Source: Acanthaster planci (Eukaryota; Echinodermata; Asteroidea; Valvatida; Acanthasteridae). From it: DNA of 64,000 nucleotides. Below are positions 1 to 12,893 of the stretch, piece after piece (position 1 is the stretch's first letter; the number at the start of each line of letters is the position of its first letter). Made by a program: the position numbers and the translations under genes. The stretch is from assembly GCF_001949145.1 (NCBI RefSeq), contig NW_019091541.1:68320-132319 (forward strand). The letters run 5' to 3'. The notes under the pieces are model-generated. The model saw nothing but the letters and a program-made list of their open reading frames with translations, was not told the origin of the DNA and ran no database searches.

Positions 1-285
1 CCTGGAGTAGGCTGAATACTGGGCAAGCATTATACCGGGTAGGCTACCGGGGGGGAGGGGCCCTTTTCGAACCGGGTCTAAATGGTCGCCGTCCCTTATG
101 TTAGCCATGTGCGCCTGATAGGGCAGCATCAACTAGTATACTCCCCAGGGAGCTGAGATGGTTTCAGGAATGTTCAGTTGTTGTGAGCCCAATGTGCAGG
201 GATAATGATTATACAGCGTCTTGAGCATCAGTTGTGATGGATATGTGCACAATAAGAATCAGCTATTGTTATTATTATTGTTATT
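1..285 (+). mobile_element. 3' part of a SINE (same family as the copy at 59302-59654)
   Basis: The stretch from about 124 to 284 matches the 3' half of the tRNA-derived SINE at 59302-59654. Both contain the shared phrase GTATACTC(C)CCAGGGAGCTG followed by GAGATGGT, and both end in an ATT/GTT-rich simple tail. The first 120 bases are less clearly related and may be flank or a diverged 5' half. It lies in an intron of the misato gene. Family membership is seen from the internal match; the exact 5' boundary is not resolved. Confidence 0.55.
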
Positions 286-573
286 GTTTACTGACCAATT
301 ACAGCCATGATTGATGCCCGACATGCGTACACAATAGTCCGACATGTCTGATTCACACAGCTGTAACACATAATGTAGCAGAGAAGAGCATTTGTCAAGT
401 GCCCATATGCACTGTGGGCGGGGCTCACTGAATAAAGTGGTATACAGCTTGATACTTGCACCGAGTCCATTGAGCTCACACTGAATATTTATCAATGAAA
501 CTGAATGTTCATAGATGAAGCTGAATATTCACAAGTACACCTGCATGCATCATTTTTTTTTGTGTGTGTCCAG

Positions 574-2837
574 CCTTCTCTTGCCTACCACACCAGTGCA
601 ATCTTGGCCAGCTGCTTAGACACAGCCACCCTTCCCTACAGAGTCGTTGATGATCCCATCTCACTCTCCGTCCTGACTGAGGCTCTGGGAAACCTCGGGA
701 GAAAGGTGACGCCCCTTTCAATGAATAAGATTATAAGGTTTTTTAGTTAACGGGACAAGGTAGCCCTTGTTTTTATCTTCGATGGCTGATTTGTCCGACA
801 TGGCAGGTAGGTTTTCATGACTGTTTTGTTGAAAGTGTTGTGTCAGAAGGAGCCTTGGCTGTATGTAATTGGCTTCAAACTTGCATTTTAGCTAAATGTT
901 TGCTAGAAACCAAAACAAGTCAGTATAACCGAAGGAAAAAGAAAAAAGGCAGGAACAAGAAACCCCTTTATTTTCATACTTGGCCTTATCTTAATATGCT
1001 GGAGTTCCAGTGTAAGGATGCACTATGTATGCACATTCATTCCAACATGTTCATATGTTGTTTAGATGGCACACAACTTATTCTTACCTTCATTCAACCA
1101 AGTGTCCATCATATCTCTGTCTTAGGCACCACTGAGAAACTTGCAGAAGTTCCTCACACCTGCTTTGTTAAGTATGAAACCCTTGAGAATTTTGTTTCTT
1201 ACCACTATGTGAAATGATTTGTGTCTGTGGTTGTTTCTGTAGGTTTCAATGCTGTCGACATCATTCCCTCTGCCGTTCCCCGACCATGGCTACCTGGCCA
1301 GTGTGTTGGGCGGATACACCCAGCGGCCCCCCTGGACACCCCTGACACCCCACACACTCAAAGGCGCCGTGGTCCAACCGTTCGCCCAGTCAGTCGTCCT
1401 GCGGGGTGCACCCATGGATAGATTGTACATGTAAGTGTCCAGGACATTATGAAGCAAGAGTTTTGAGGGGTACAGAATTGGAATTTTTTGTCTCCTTGTA
1501 AGACGTTTCTTCTGGCAGCTACGGCAACTCTTCGGTAATAAGAGGATGTTTTGTTGTGTGTGCATTTAGGCCCGGTAGACAGCCTCAGAATGCACTGGAA
1601 TCGTGCCGCTCTGTCAATGAGATGCTGAAATGCTACCTGACTGGGATGTACACCAGAACACTCAGGTAGGCGATAGCCTCATTCTCATGTCTTTGTCAGT
1701 TCCCACTCACCCCTTCCCCTCATCCGGCTTGGCGTGAAACTTTGGGTCTTTCTCGCAAGCCTCACACCTCGTCATCATTCAATTTCTCATGCAGCTCAGG
1801 CCTTTGCGTCAACCAGCCTCTGAAGACTGCTGCCCCGTTCCCGCACATCTTTGATCCTCGGATGAGCCAAGAGGGTTTCATCCAGGACTGGCAACGCCGA
1901 GAGGAAGAAGGCAAGTGCAGTGAGTGCTTGACATGTCACAGTTTTGATTCCTCAAACAATCTTGTGACTAAATTCTAATGGCAGTGGCCGGAAAATGCCA
2001 TCTGTACCAGTCTACATATTTGTTGTACAGGCCAAGACATCTGCCACAAGCAGGACGCAGTACTTCCCATAGAATACAATGTTCTTCAAAAGATGAATGA
2101 ATGTTGCATTTTACTATAGTTTCGAAACCTCTCTGTAGAACCAACTTGAGATTGAGTGTTTCAGACCACAATTTTTAAATATTGAGGGGAGGGACTGGTA
2201 TGGAAGTTGAAGAGGTAATTAAGCATGTTTTTTCAGGCATGCATCATTGTACAAAGTCCTATGGGGCACACAATTTACTTGATTCTTCTGATTACCTCTT
2301 GTATATCTGTTCTACCCCAACATTGCTCTCATGAGTATGATCACACAGAGCCATATTGGCTCAACTTGCACAACTTAGTCGCCTGGAACTACATGTATTT
2401 AATTTGTTTATCTATTTAAGAGATAGTGATAGTACCAACAAAATTAATAGTTATTTGAGTTCATACACATTCTGTTAGCCAGCCAGTGCCATTTTTACAT
2501 TCTTTATACAACAGGGGGTTGGTGAAGGAATGTGCACTTAGCCCCTGGAGACAAGGCTAGTTTTGGCCTCACCTCCTTCCCGATATTATATCTGCTTTTG
2601 ACGCGATTACATTTTAAACTGTCTTCCTGTCCAGCGGTGGAGAGCATTCCGATGATGACGTCCCTCCAGACCTCACCCGCTGCCCAAGAGATGCTGTCCC
2701 ACCTGGTGAAGGAAGGTAGCAAAGTGGACGTCCGCAAGTGCCACGGCTTCTTCGAGGACGGAATGGAGCAGGATGAGTACAGCGAGGCACTGGGCAGCCT
2801 CGAGAGCCTGGCGCATTGCTACGAGCAGTGCCCTTAA
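574..2837 (+). CDS. MSTO1: Protein misato homologue, C-terminal five exons (5' part outside window)
   Basis: This is the C-terminal part of misato, a tubulin/FtsZ-like protein that in animals acts in mitochondrial distribution and morphology. Five exons join in frame: 574-705, 1243-1430, 1570-1665, 1795-1919 and 2635-2837 (TAA at 2835-2837). All have AG acceptors and GT donors, and the intron phases are 0, 2, 2 and 1. Recognisable segments are LDTATLPYR in the first exon, VSMLSTSFPLPFP in the second, IFDPRMSQEGF in the fourth, and VESIPMMTSLQ plus the near-terminal LESLAHCYE in the last. The last matches my memory of the vertebrate MSTO1 tail, which also has ESIP and a SLAQCY-type ending. The N-terminal GTP-binding half should lie left of the window. 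No frameshift or stop is seen in any exon. The identification rests on family recall, not on an alignment. Confidence 0.85.
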
Positions 2838-3045
2838 GAAGCTCTATGGTGCGGGAGTTCAGGTACCAGACTCATGAAACCTAACCTCCGCCCTAAAATG
2901 AAAATGATAGATCCAGCTGTCAGTATTCAGATCCTAGGTCACAAAGTTGGAAACTGAGTTGCACAATATCTAAGGCCAAGTTCTTGACAAAAATATTGAC
3001 AGAGATTTCCCTGAAAAAAAATCTGCAGAGTATATCCATCTTCAA

Positions 3046-3051
3046 AATAAA
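3046..3051 (+). terminator. Candidate polyadenylation signal for the misato gene
   Basis: This is the first AATAAA hexamer downstream of the misato stop codon, about 209 bases after the TAA. It would give a short 3' UTR. Other AATAAA hexamers occur further downstream (for example near 5155 and 6319), so usage is not established. Confidence 0.3.
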
Positions 3052-3390
3052 TGATAGGAATTGACTAAGTTTTTAAGCTTTCCAGCCCAGTGTTGGTGGG
3101 TCTAACTTGCTTAATGACAAAGGGGACTCTGTTTTAACCGTGGTCAAATAAGGTGTCCATTTTAAAAAGTCTGGTTTAGTTTTTTAAGAGTATTACAAAG
3201 ACCTTGTACCAGTTTTACCAATTTCATCACTTTCCAGGGTTTGAATCAAAGAGGGGGAGCATTGCATATTGATTGACAGAGCAACATTTTCATCACAGAT
3301 TGATTTTTTGCCATTCTAGTTGATATTCCAAGCGAGGTTTAAAAGGATTGTTAACACACAACTCTTTTAATAGTGTCATTTGTGCATTAA

Positions 3391-3981
3391 CCACTTACTG
3401 CTGGGCGACCCGTTTTCGAGTACATAGGCTTTATATGCAGAGCTGGGGAGCCGGAAACTGGGACAAAAGAGTTGGGCCTTATAACAAAAGATCGTGCTCA
3501 GCACAAAAGACTGAGCTGCTGGGCATCACCAACATTTTTTCACTCTCAAAAGTGGAGAAAATCCTGCTTTGTTTTAAAACAGTCTACCACGGTTTGAGGC
3601 ATTTAGAGCGAGCGGATTACCACCGGGGACAAAAGCTCTCCACCACCACAACAATGAGCCACACAGCACCGCTGCACGCTAATCTGGCCCCTATTGAAAA
3701 GAGGTCAGTAGTGCACTGTGCCGGTTTTGGGAACAAAAAGAATCTTAAGTAACACCGCACAATCTGGGCTCTTTTTCCAAGGCTGCAGGCCTGGCTGAAA
3801 TATTCAGGAGGCAATGAATTTTACCTGTCAGCTTTAGAATAGTGCCCAAAGAGTCCTTTATTTTGGTATAAATGGCCATTAAATGAAATGATGAATTTTT
3901 CAAGAACTTTGAAAACGAGAAATCTTTAAAATGAGCCGTCATCTTATCTTGCTCAAGAAAAATCCACCCGGCAGCAAGTGG
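3391..3981. mobile_element. piggyBac-type MITE with TTAA target site
   Basis: The 591-bp element is flanked on both sides by TTAA (3387-3390 and 3982-3985), the target duplication of piggyBac elements. The inverted termini are CCACTTACTGCTGGG on the left and, read on the - strand, CCACTTGCTGCCGGG on the right (13 of 15 match). There is no transposase frame, so it is non-autonomous. Sequence inside (for example AAGTAACACCGCACAA near 3748) recurs at 58794, marking a second, more decayed copy. Confidence 0.75.
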
Positions 3982-6900
3982 TTAACCCCCCTCGATCCTT
4001 CACCTATTAGAAGATCGAGGACCTAGGGTTAATCTCTGCATATTGCTGCATGTATGGTACAGGGTAATAGTAAAATCTCTTGGGATGTGAAAAATGAACA
4101 TGGAATATTGTCAAGGCCGGAGCTAACCTCGAGAATGGCGAGGCACCCCATAGACGGTTGTAGACATTTTGTTCATTTCCGTGTGCTAAATGCAAGAATG
4201 CTTCATAGTTGTGAAACTGTAAATGTATATCCTTCTTTCCAAGTTGCTATAAAATGGTATTGAAGGTGTAAAGATAAGACCTTTAAAAACTCTTAACTGG
4301 CTGCATCCAAATTCGCTGGACTTGCGTGCCCCAAGTTGAAGTGCACCCTCGGCGGCAAAGGAGTGACAGGCTTGTGGGAGGTTTTTCAGCTGAGCTGGTG
4401 TACGGGATGTGAAGACCGTATATTCGGACTTAAATTGGTAACGTATACTCACGGCCCAACCCACTCCACATGCGCACAAACCTGTACCCTTCACGCGGTG
4501 AATCCCCACCAAAAGACTCTTGTTTCCTTGTGAAAGCACACCCTCCCTTGTTCCTTGGAACAGAAAGAGAGCAACCTGAATTAATGTTCTCTTTGCTTGA
4601 CTGATCTTGACTCCATCTTCTTTCAGTTTCAAAATCTGGACCACAGGAAACAGAAACTAGCCTCTCTTTTCTTTCTCTTCTGTGGCACTCTCTTAGACAA
4701 TGCTACCACCTAAAGATATACTACTTGGTGTGGTTTGACACATTGCCAGTTACCCAATTGTAGTGTGTTTTTGGTTGAGCTGGCCTTCTGTAAGTAACCC
4801 TGTCATGTTAAATCATTGCACTTTTTCAGTTTTTGCTGTGAATATAGTGCACACTGCATCTTTCACATTTGTCTCCTGCTATTTGTACATTTCATGTATT
4901 TAAAATGTTTTCTTTTGCTGTGCAATATTAACTCTCATTATAGTTGCTAATTTTGAGGAAATCTGGAAATATGGTCTGGCAATGAAATTGAATTATCTAA
5001 CATGCATGAAATTAGTAGTTTTATGAGGGAAGCTTTTCAAGTTCTGATGTTTTACACATTTTGAAAATGGTGTTACTGTTATATCAATTTTCTTTTCTTT
5101 TGGGGGCCTTATTAGGGTACAGGCCACTATTGAAAGGTATTGATGAGAATGAACAATAAACGTTTTGTCAAAGTTGTGTCTTGGTGACAAACTGTTCATG
5201 TAATTATTGTGCATGATCGTCACTGTATAGAAAAATCAACTTTGTGAATTTTAAAAAAAAAGCTGCTTAGGAAACAGCAGTTGAAATCTTGGACCAAGTC
5301 GTGCTTCGTGGAGCTTTTCAGCGTGTTCTCTATTTCTGCAGTTCGGACTACTGTTTGATGTGTGAGTAGTCTGTGTCTTGTATGTGTATTTGTGTGTCAT
5401 CTCTGTTGCCTGACTCAGTTGATCTGAGACATGTTAGCTAATACATATATGTATGTTGTTATATGTATGTTGTATTGCCCACAGGTGTATATGTACATTA
5501 AGCTGCTGTACATACTTTAAACTGCTGTATCTTACATAAGAGCTTTTCCTGACATTTTGAGGTTATTCAACAAAATGTACAGATTTTAGTTTTCTTCTCA
5601 AATTTCTTCAGAAAAGATTTCAAATTGTTAAAATTTATACCCTGAAAATGATTAACCCCTGACATATTAGCCCTCTTTAAAATTCATTTCGATCATGTGT
5701 AGTCACTGCCTGGAATGAGTTTATGTGCGAGCCTGGTTCCCAGATCAAATGATTCTGATGATTTTGGAGATTCTTCAGGTCTGGTAGTCGCAGGCGGATA
5801 TAGAACCGAAATGGGAGGAGTTTCTCTCCTTTTTGAAAACAATTGAAATAGTGTAAAATTTACCATTTCCTAATCCCTGTTTGTTTTTCAGATAGTCGTT
5901 AATAATCTGAAATGTCTATAGTATAAACATGTAAATCGCTGCTCTGCTTTCCCCACATGCCATGTAATTCTGACGCCTTTCCTAAGTGTTGTTGCTCACT
6001 TATCGTCACTTTGCTTAACTTCAGATAACGGTGCTGCATCCCAGACAGAATGTCACGAATCTTGCATTGTATCATGTCCTGTTCTGGTCATTGTTGGCCA
6101 CCAGACCTACAATTTATTCTCATTAAAAGGAATTGTCAGGTCAGGGAAACAGATTACCAGACTGCCAGCGTTTAGTAGCTGCTTAGATGGAGAAATCTTC
6201 TGTTCTAGCGGACTTGGTGAAGCACTGTGTTTATGTATGTTTTCATGAAAGAAAAGTTGTCCATTGCTGAGGCCAATTTTTAATCCATTTTTTTTGTTCT
6301 GGTAAACTGCAGTTTCCAAAATAAATGATGAGAAGGAATATATATTTTCAAAATTCCTCAAATACTAACCCAACTCACTAATGTGTTCTTTCTCCTTGAA
6401 TGTAAATCAAGAATGCTTCATGTACATGTATATTTCCCGGATAATAGTTTTCAATACATCATATTCCTTATTTTGAGACACCAAAAATCTGATTTTACCC
6501 TGTGAGGTACAGTATGCAGGGTTTCATTATTTTGTGCTTACTTGACATACTGGACACCCCTTCATTTTGTTTTCACCCTTACTCAGTCCTTAGCCATAGT
6601 AACCATTTCTGGATGTACATGTATTACGTTAAGTGTGATTTTGCATAAAGGCAAAACCAAAGTATTCATGTATGGTACTGTCAGCTTGTGGCCAAACCAT
6701 GGTTTGTAAGGCATAGAGGTATTTTGTGTTCTTGTATCTAACAGGCTTTATGGTACCGTATTGTATAGTAAATTTTGATTTCCATGGTGAGGTGTGGATG
6801 GTGGGTTTACTTTTCCCACAGATTACTTGCTGTTTGCTTGTACATTTATCTAAATCTATTTATTCGAAATGCCAAAGTATTTGTATATACATGCATCTTG

Positions 6901-7939
6901 TTATTGTGTATCTTTGTATGTGCCTCGTCAGCTGATGTCTGAACCGTTTACATTTGATTCATTGTGGAAAAGTACTACTGTAGCATCATTATATTGAGAA
7001 GCTTGATTCATTTTTTTAGTGCACATATGGAAACAAAAATTATAGTAGAAGTGTTTTTTTTTAAATGTCGAATCAATGGTGTTTACAACCTTTTCATTTG
7101 AAAAACTTAGAATTTCCAGTATCCATGGTGCTATCCTTGGTTTAACTAACTGCACTGTCAGAGAAAGGTGCTGATAAGCCAAAGTACATGTCTCAACGCT
7201 GAAAATAATTCAGTAACTTCTGATTTGAATGTTTTTGAATGCCAGTACACTAAGCTTCCAATCTTACAAAGGCTTTTCCAGTTACAAGTGTCCTAAATGA
7301 GCAGTGTGGCATATTGATGTTTGCATTGTATCAAAATGTCTATCCAAAAAAGTTACAAGCAAACATACTGGTACATTACACTGATGGAAAGATATCTCCT
7401 GCATCCTGTGAAAATTGACTGTCCAAGCTTTATTTACAATAAAAATCACCCATAATTATGTGGTAACAGTTTGAGTTCAAATTGAGTATTTTTGGGACCA
7501 AGCTCAGAGCATTGTTTTCTGGCAGGAAAATGTTTCTCCCTGCAATTCTTGGTAAACAGAGAATGAAGTCTGTAAACATCCCACCACTACAGCAGTGTGC
7601 CGAAATTTCTGTCTATACTGAAGACAACAGACATTTTGTTGTGACTTGATGATCTCTCAGATTGTCTGCATTGACGGCATACATTTCCCATAAACCTTTG
7701 TGATCTACCAGTCTTTGATGCTGGGCTGTCAAAAGAAAAAACTGCTGTCTACGGCTTTGGCTGTCCCCTTGAAGTATTAATGGCAATCCATCAAAGCTGC
7801 AGCCACAAAGTACCCAATTTCCAGCTTGGAACCAAAGAGGGCCTACTACTAAATAGCGTGGTAGTGGAAGATGTTACAGAATGCAAAGCATCTTAAACAT
7901 GTAGACCAATCCAATGACCATGGTAACCCTATTACTAGT

Positions 7940-8157
7940 CATTTGCAATCGCCCCCACCAATGGCAGTAAGCACTGTGGTTAATAACACTACCACTGTTC
8001 ATTTGCAGTGGCCCCCACCCATGGCAGTAAGCACCGTGGTTACACTACCACTGGTCATTAGCAGTGGCACCCACCAATGGTGGTAAGCACTGTGGTTTAC
8101 TAACACTATCACTGGTCATTTGCAGTGGCCCCCACCAATGGTAGTAAGCACTGCTGC
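7940..8157. repeat. Minisatellite, four units of about 57-61 bp
   Basis: Four consecutive imperfect units each begin CATTTGCA(A/G)T or CATTAGCAGT. Each continues with a CCCACC(A/C)ATGG core, a GTAAGCAC core, and a CACTA(C/T)CACTG stretch that is lost in the truncated last unit. Units differ by several substitutions and small indels, so the array is not recent. A degenerate extra unit may precede it near 7905. An apparent open frame through it is a by-product of the repeat. Confidence 0.8.
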
Positions 8158-10356
8158 CTGGCAGTCGATATGAACCGTACACCACAATGCTCTGTCATCA
8201 AAGGGTTGCCATCAGGAATATCCAGTGGAGTGTCACTGGATTCATCTGTTGGGCTATGCATTGACCTAGGCCCTTTGCAAGTCTACGTGTACATGTAATT
8301 TGAATATCTGATGCACTAAATTGCTTTGAAACTAAAAAAAATCTCTTAGCGAAAGACACTACATGTACTTGCAAAAGTTACACAAGTTAGGGCAAGTCCT
8401 CATTTCTTACAGAAGCCAGACTATAATACACTGTTTGAAATACTGACAATGACAGACACCATACCATTCCTAGACCTGGAGGTTGCTGCTACATATAAGA
8501 AGCATGCCTTCAGTTGTACAGTACAGCTTGCTCAATCACACAAAAAAAACCAACATGTACACAAAGTCACAGCTACTGAAACGACCCAGCCATAAATGAG
8601 GTGGGGAATTGAACCAAGCACACGTCCGTTAGTAAAAAACACATACATGTACAGAGCACATCTTCTTATGACAGGGACCACGGACAAAATTTCTTTTGTA
8701 ATAGGAAACTGAACATGGAAAAAGATAAAAAACTTTCCCCTATAAAACATCTTTTGTCCAGAGATTCTTTGCCTAGATCCTGGAAAAGTACATACATGTA
8801 CACTGCTTTGATTAGTTTCTTTTAAAAAGGGGAAGACTATTAAAAGTTCTAATTTTGGTGAAATCCTGATCTTAATTCAGTCATGACAATTAATTAGAAT
8901 GCCTGGGGACAACAACAATTAGACAAATTTTTTTATCTAACAAGCTCTGATAATCGTATATTGGACCATTATAGGGAACCTTAAGGTTACAATACCTGCA
9001 ACAAACAAAGGGAGAGACTTCTGGTCTGGTACAGGTCCCCAATTTCAAGAGGCTAAAACTCAGCAAAAATACATGTTGGACAGTTCTTAGATAACGGATG
9101 CATGGGACAGCTATCTTACATTTCCACCATTTAATGCAATGTAACCAAATTGAGGGCTGGAAGGAAAAAACAGTCTGTTCCCCTTTATTAATATGTGAAG
9201 TTGTATTACTATTGTTGATGCGTCTACAGGGAACAAGACAAACATGGCAGCATCAAAATGGAGGTCTATATCCTTACCTTCAAAGCCCCAAAAGCCATGA
9301 GTCATTTAAAAAGGTACATTATTTGCAGTGAGGAGTAGCATTTGATTTTAAATCAATCAAAGAGGTCAAGATGAAAAAACAAGGAGTCAAAGTCCCCCCT
9401 CAAAGATTTCAACTTTATGATCCATGGTGGTGTAGGTACAATCATTATACACCTGACCAGCAGGACACTTTGATGGCTCTTTGAAATCAGAACCTGGTAA
9501 CATTATTTCATGTGACATCATGCTATAATGCCAACAGGTTCTTTCAGCTAGTTCTGTAGCCTCTTGAAATTGGGGATCGATACTAGTTACATGTATTAAA
9601 GTAAACCTTGTGTTTCTCTCTTACTTTCCTGCAGCAAGCTTGTATTCTTTAAGAAATTCAAGTCCCCAGATAATCATTTGTTGCTACATGACGACAAAAA
9701 TACTTGATACCTTGGAAAAAAACTTATGGTAGTGTAATATTTTGACGCAAATAATCCTCTATTCATCAAGTGATTCTACAGAGAGTAAAAAAAAAATTAA
9801 GATGAGAGATGGATTGGTTAAAGGGTCTATGGAAGCCAATTGTTTTACTGCATCCTTGAAAATACGCCTTCTTTTCACATTTTGTTTTGCTGCCATAATG
9901 GGTATTTTGGCACCTTTCTGGTTTTTGTGCTGATGCAACTTTCCATGTACATGTTTATGTGCAAAACTGTTATATCATCTGAGGGAGAAAACCTCAATGG
10001 TGCACTGTTCTGTTCATAAAATCCTGTTGATTTTTCATATTTTGCTGCAATAAATTTCCTTTGTTATATACTGTTGTGTGCACGTACCTGGCAACAAACC
10101 AGTGAGCAACCCTTGCAAGGAAATGACAGACCTACATGTACATGCAGCAACCTTGCTGCAAGTGTTGTAGTCAAGACCATCACAAGATAAGATACAAGAC
10201 CAGGGACAAGAAAAGGCACATGTAACAGGGTGAACAATGACAAAGGGTCTTTTGTTGCAGTCCACTTGAACAGCTTGTGGCTTGAATTCAGACTGGAGGT
10301 CTTGTGTTGGTCTTGTGAAGGCCTTAAGTGGTCTTGATGACAACACTACTTGCCGC

Positions 10357-10471
10357 ACTCCTTCCTGAGGTCAGGCATTACCACACAATATATTAAAAAA
10401 ATATTTAAATGCGCCTTCATTTCATTCAACATTTTAATCTACTGTGGTAATGCCTGAACTCAGGATGGAGT
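10357..10471. repeat. Near-perfect 29-bp-stem hairpin, short palindromic element or RNA hairpin
   Basis: The arm at 10357-10385 and the arm at 10443-10471 are reverse complements at 27 of 29 positions. They enclose a 57-base AT-rich loop. The core arm reads TCAGGCATTACCACA. No target duplication is obvious. It could be a tiny MITE or a transcribed hairpin; the sequence alone does not separate these. Confidence 0.65.
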
Positions 10472-12361
10472 ACGATATGTTGGCAGGTCTGAAATGAGCA
10501 AATCCTGGTTCACGATTTCAACAGTGTCTTCACTGATTGTACCATCATAGCAACAGTGCCCTCAGTAATCCTGAACAGCGTGGACAATTTTAAATGTTTA
10601 AAACAGGCACTTTTCTATATGTTCAATCCCCACAAAGGATCTCAAATACATATATATGTACATGTAGCTTTCATGCACTGAGGACTATCTGGATGCACAA
10701 AACGTGTCTTAGAAAAAATCATCACCTAAACCCTTCACGTCACCTTTACTGGTCCCGACATGCACAAAAGTGGTCATCTGAATTGTAATATGCTCTGCAC
10801 ATGATTTCTCTTTTTAAAAGTCTACATGTATTTTTCGTTTTTCAAATTAGCCACGAAATTCTGTGTTAGTGTTTATTTACACGTGCATTTATGCACTCAC
10901 ACGAAGCAGTTCTGCCAGGGATGAAGCATGATTGATTGGAAAAAAAAATGTATGCAAGAATAGTACAAGCCATGTGAGTTAATTCGTCTCCATCAAGACT
11001 TTTTCAGTTGAGCTGTTTCTCTGAAATTGCACTGTTTTACTGTACATTACATTTGGCCCATCACTCGTACGGTGTACAATGCACCTCTGGTACAAGTATG
11101 TGAATAAATCCACATGCATTATCACATAACTTTTGTAACGTCATGACAACAGAAATGTTGCACGGTGTCATTCAAACAAAAGGGCTAAAATTTGCAATGG
11201 CAAAAACTACGTACAAATGCATATTATACAGTCGTATTTACAAACTCTAAAACGTAAAAAACAAATAACTTAAGTATGTACGAAAACAATGCAGCAGTTA
11301 ATCAAAATTAATGCAAACTATATAAATCAATATATAAAAGCTTCACTCTGCCACTGAGTAGCAACATTCACTCCACTTAGAAACAAAACTCGGCTTACAA
11401 AGGAAATGATCTGTTAACCTTAGAAAAATTACATGAGTAAGTCACTTTTGGTTCAATTCTATCTAAAGACATTTAGACAGATTATTTCAATATTCAAAAA
11501 TGTTGTTTTTAAAGTTTTTTCCAACAATGCCTGGTCCTCCAAAAATGTGAAAAATGAACAAAACTCTACATAAAAAATATGTACATGTATACCAAAGTAA
11601 TGCTTGGTAAATTCCAACAGTGATTTCAAATAACCTCCAAAGAACACCCAAAATGGACCACGTCCAGTTGAATGATCCAACCAACAATGTGAGATGTACA
11701 TGTACATTCCCCAGTCGGATAGTTTTCAGTTAGTGTTCTCCAATGAACATACAGGCACAACTGTACATACATACAAAAGTATTGATTCACTTCAACACTG
11801 AAGGGGCAAGAATTTTCGGACCACCTCACAGCCAGGATCCCCCTCCCCCGATCTTGGCTCTCCCATGAACAATGGTTTTGAAACTTGACATGCAAGTACA
11901 TGTGTAATGTGTACACATCCATTGCGAGTGTGAATGTACGTGTACATGTATCTCTGAAGTTCAATCAGACATGTTTGTTGTTACAGTCATTTACACTCTT
12001 TATCTCAAAAAACAAAACGGTATGTCAAATCTTCACAAAAATGTGTCAAAATGGTACGATATCACAAGATTTCAGCATGAAAACTCTAGAAAGCTTGAAA
12101 AATATACACTGTAATGCTATTAGAGAAAATGCACAAAGAAGGGGTAGTTACCAACTTCTTCTTTCAGGCTCTTTCAAAATGAAGTGCCCTTAATTGTATG
12201 ACAGTAAAACTGCCCTGCTGCTCACCCAGGTACAAGTACATGTACAGTTCAGGCAACTCTATCAACCCCAGCAAAACTGTGTACCCTCTTTTACAAACCA
12301 TCCCCCCTTCGCCACTTCCCTCACTTTCCCTTTTGTATCCACGTACATGTATACAGTAGTA

Positions 12362-12631
12362 CATTGCAACTGAAATTTTACACTATGAATGGGAATGGGA
12401 AATTCTGTGAAAAGAATCTGCACACACATTCACATTTCACAAAATGAGAAAATATGTGCTTGCCCACTGGTGTAAAAATGCATGCAAGTATTTTCCCACT
12501 GTTGTGAAAGAGTGTGAGACTCTTATCCCACTCTGGCAAATTTTCACAATTTGTGAAACAAAAATGATTTCCCATGGAAGAGAAATCCGAGCAAGAATTT
12601 CCCATTCCCAGGTTGACTTTCACTTGCAATG
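12362..12631. mobile_element. Inverted-repeat (MITE-like) element in the IKZF-like 3' flank
   Basis: The ends are CATTGCAACTGAAA on the left and the complement of CATTGCAAGTGAAA on the right. Just inside lies a perfect 16-bp inverted pair, GGGAATGGGAAATTCT against AGAATTTCCCATTCCC. The interior is full of TTTTCCCACT/TGTGAAA-like words that also form the minisatellite at 59130-59805. That region ends with a similar CCCATTCC...TTGCAATG-like segment near 59858-59898. No coding capacity is seen. The target duplication is unclear. Confidence 0.6.
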
Positions 12632-12850
12632 AACAGTACAATGTACGTGTACATGTACAAATTGGTGCTTTAATTTCTCACTGAGAGTGCAGAAAACAGG
12701 GCTGTCTTGAATTCCAATCCAGACAAAGTTTGGCTCTGGCCACTGGCCACACACGTTTGATAGATCAACACACATTCGTTTTGATTAGTTTAAACCATTT
12801 AAGAATCTGTTTTTAACTTGTTCCTGATTTAACAATGGTTTAAATGATAA

Positions 12851-12883
12851 CATGTTCACATCACGTTTTTGAACATGTGAACA
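12851..12883. repeat. Short inverted repeat just 3' of the IKZF-like stop codon
   Basis: TGTTCACAT at 12853-12861 pairs perfectly with ATGTGAACA at 12875-12883, with a 13-base loop. An alternative pairing of CATGTTC with GAACATG also exists. It lies 11-43 bases downstream of the stop on the - strand, so it would be in the 3' UTR. Function is unknown. Confidence 0.45.
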
Positions 12884-12893
12884 AACTCTTGCT

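Larger units (their letters stand above)
2838..12893. other. Intergenic/3' UTR region between convergent genes, no coding gene seen
   Basis: About 10 kb separate the misato stop (+ strand) from the IKZF-like stop (- strand). Open frames here are short and AT-rich, and show no recognisable domain. The supported contents are a piggyBac-type MITE (3391-3981), a 57-61-bp minisatellite (7940-8157), a 29-bp-stem hairpin (10357-10471) and an inverted-repeat element (12362-12631). The part nearest 12893 is probably 3' UTR of the IKZF-like gene. The rest is unassigned single-copy-looking sequence with scattered TACATG microsatellite. Confidence 0.6.

Noticed and set aside
840-1217. 125-codon + strand frame in a misato intron
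   Set aside because: It lies between two well-supported exons in an AT-rich stretch, has no recognisable domain, and would interrupt the phase-0 junction 705/1243.
7871-8086. Repetitive + strand frame (possible repeat protein)
   Set aside because: It is translation of the 57-61-bp minisatellite, whose unit length varies and is not a constant multiple of three.
7940-8157. CRISPR-like array
   Set aside because: Units are contiguous, diverged and lack spacers, and the genome is animal.
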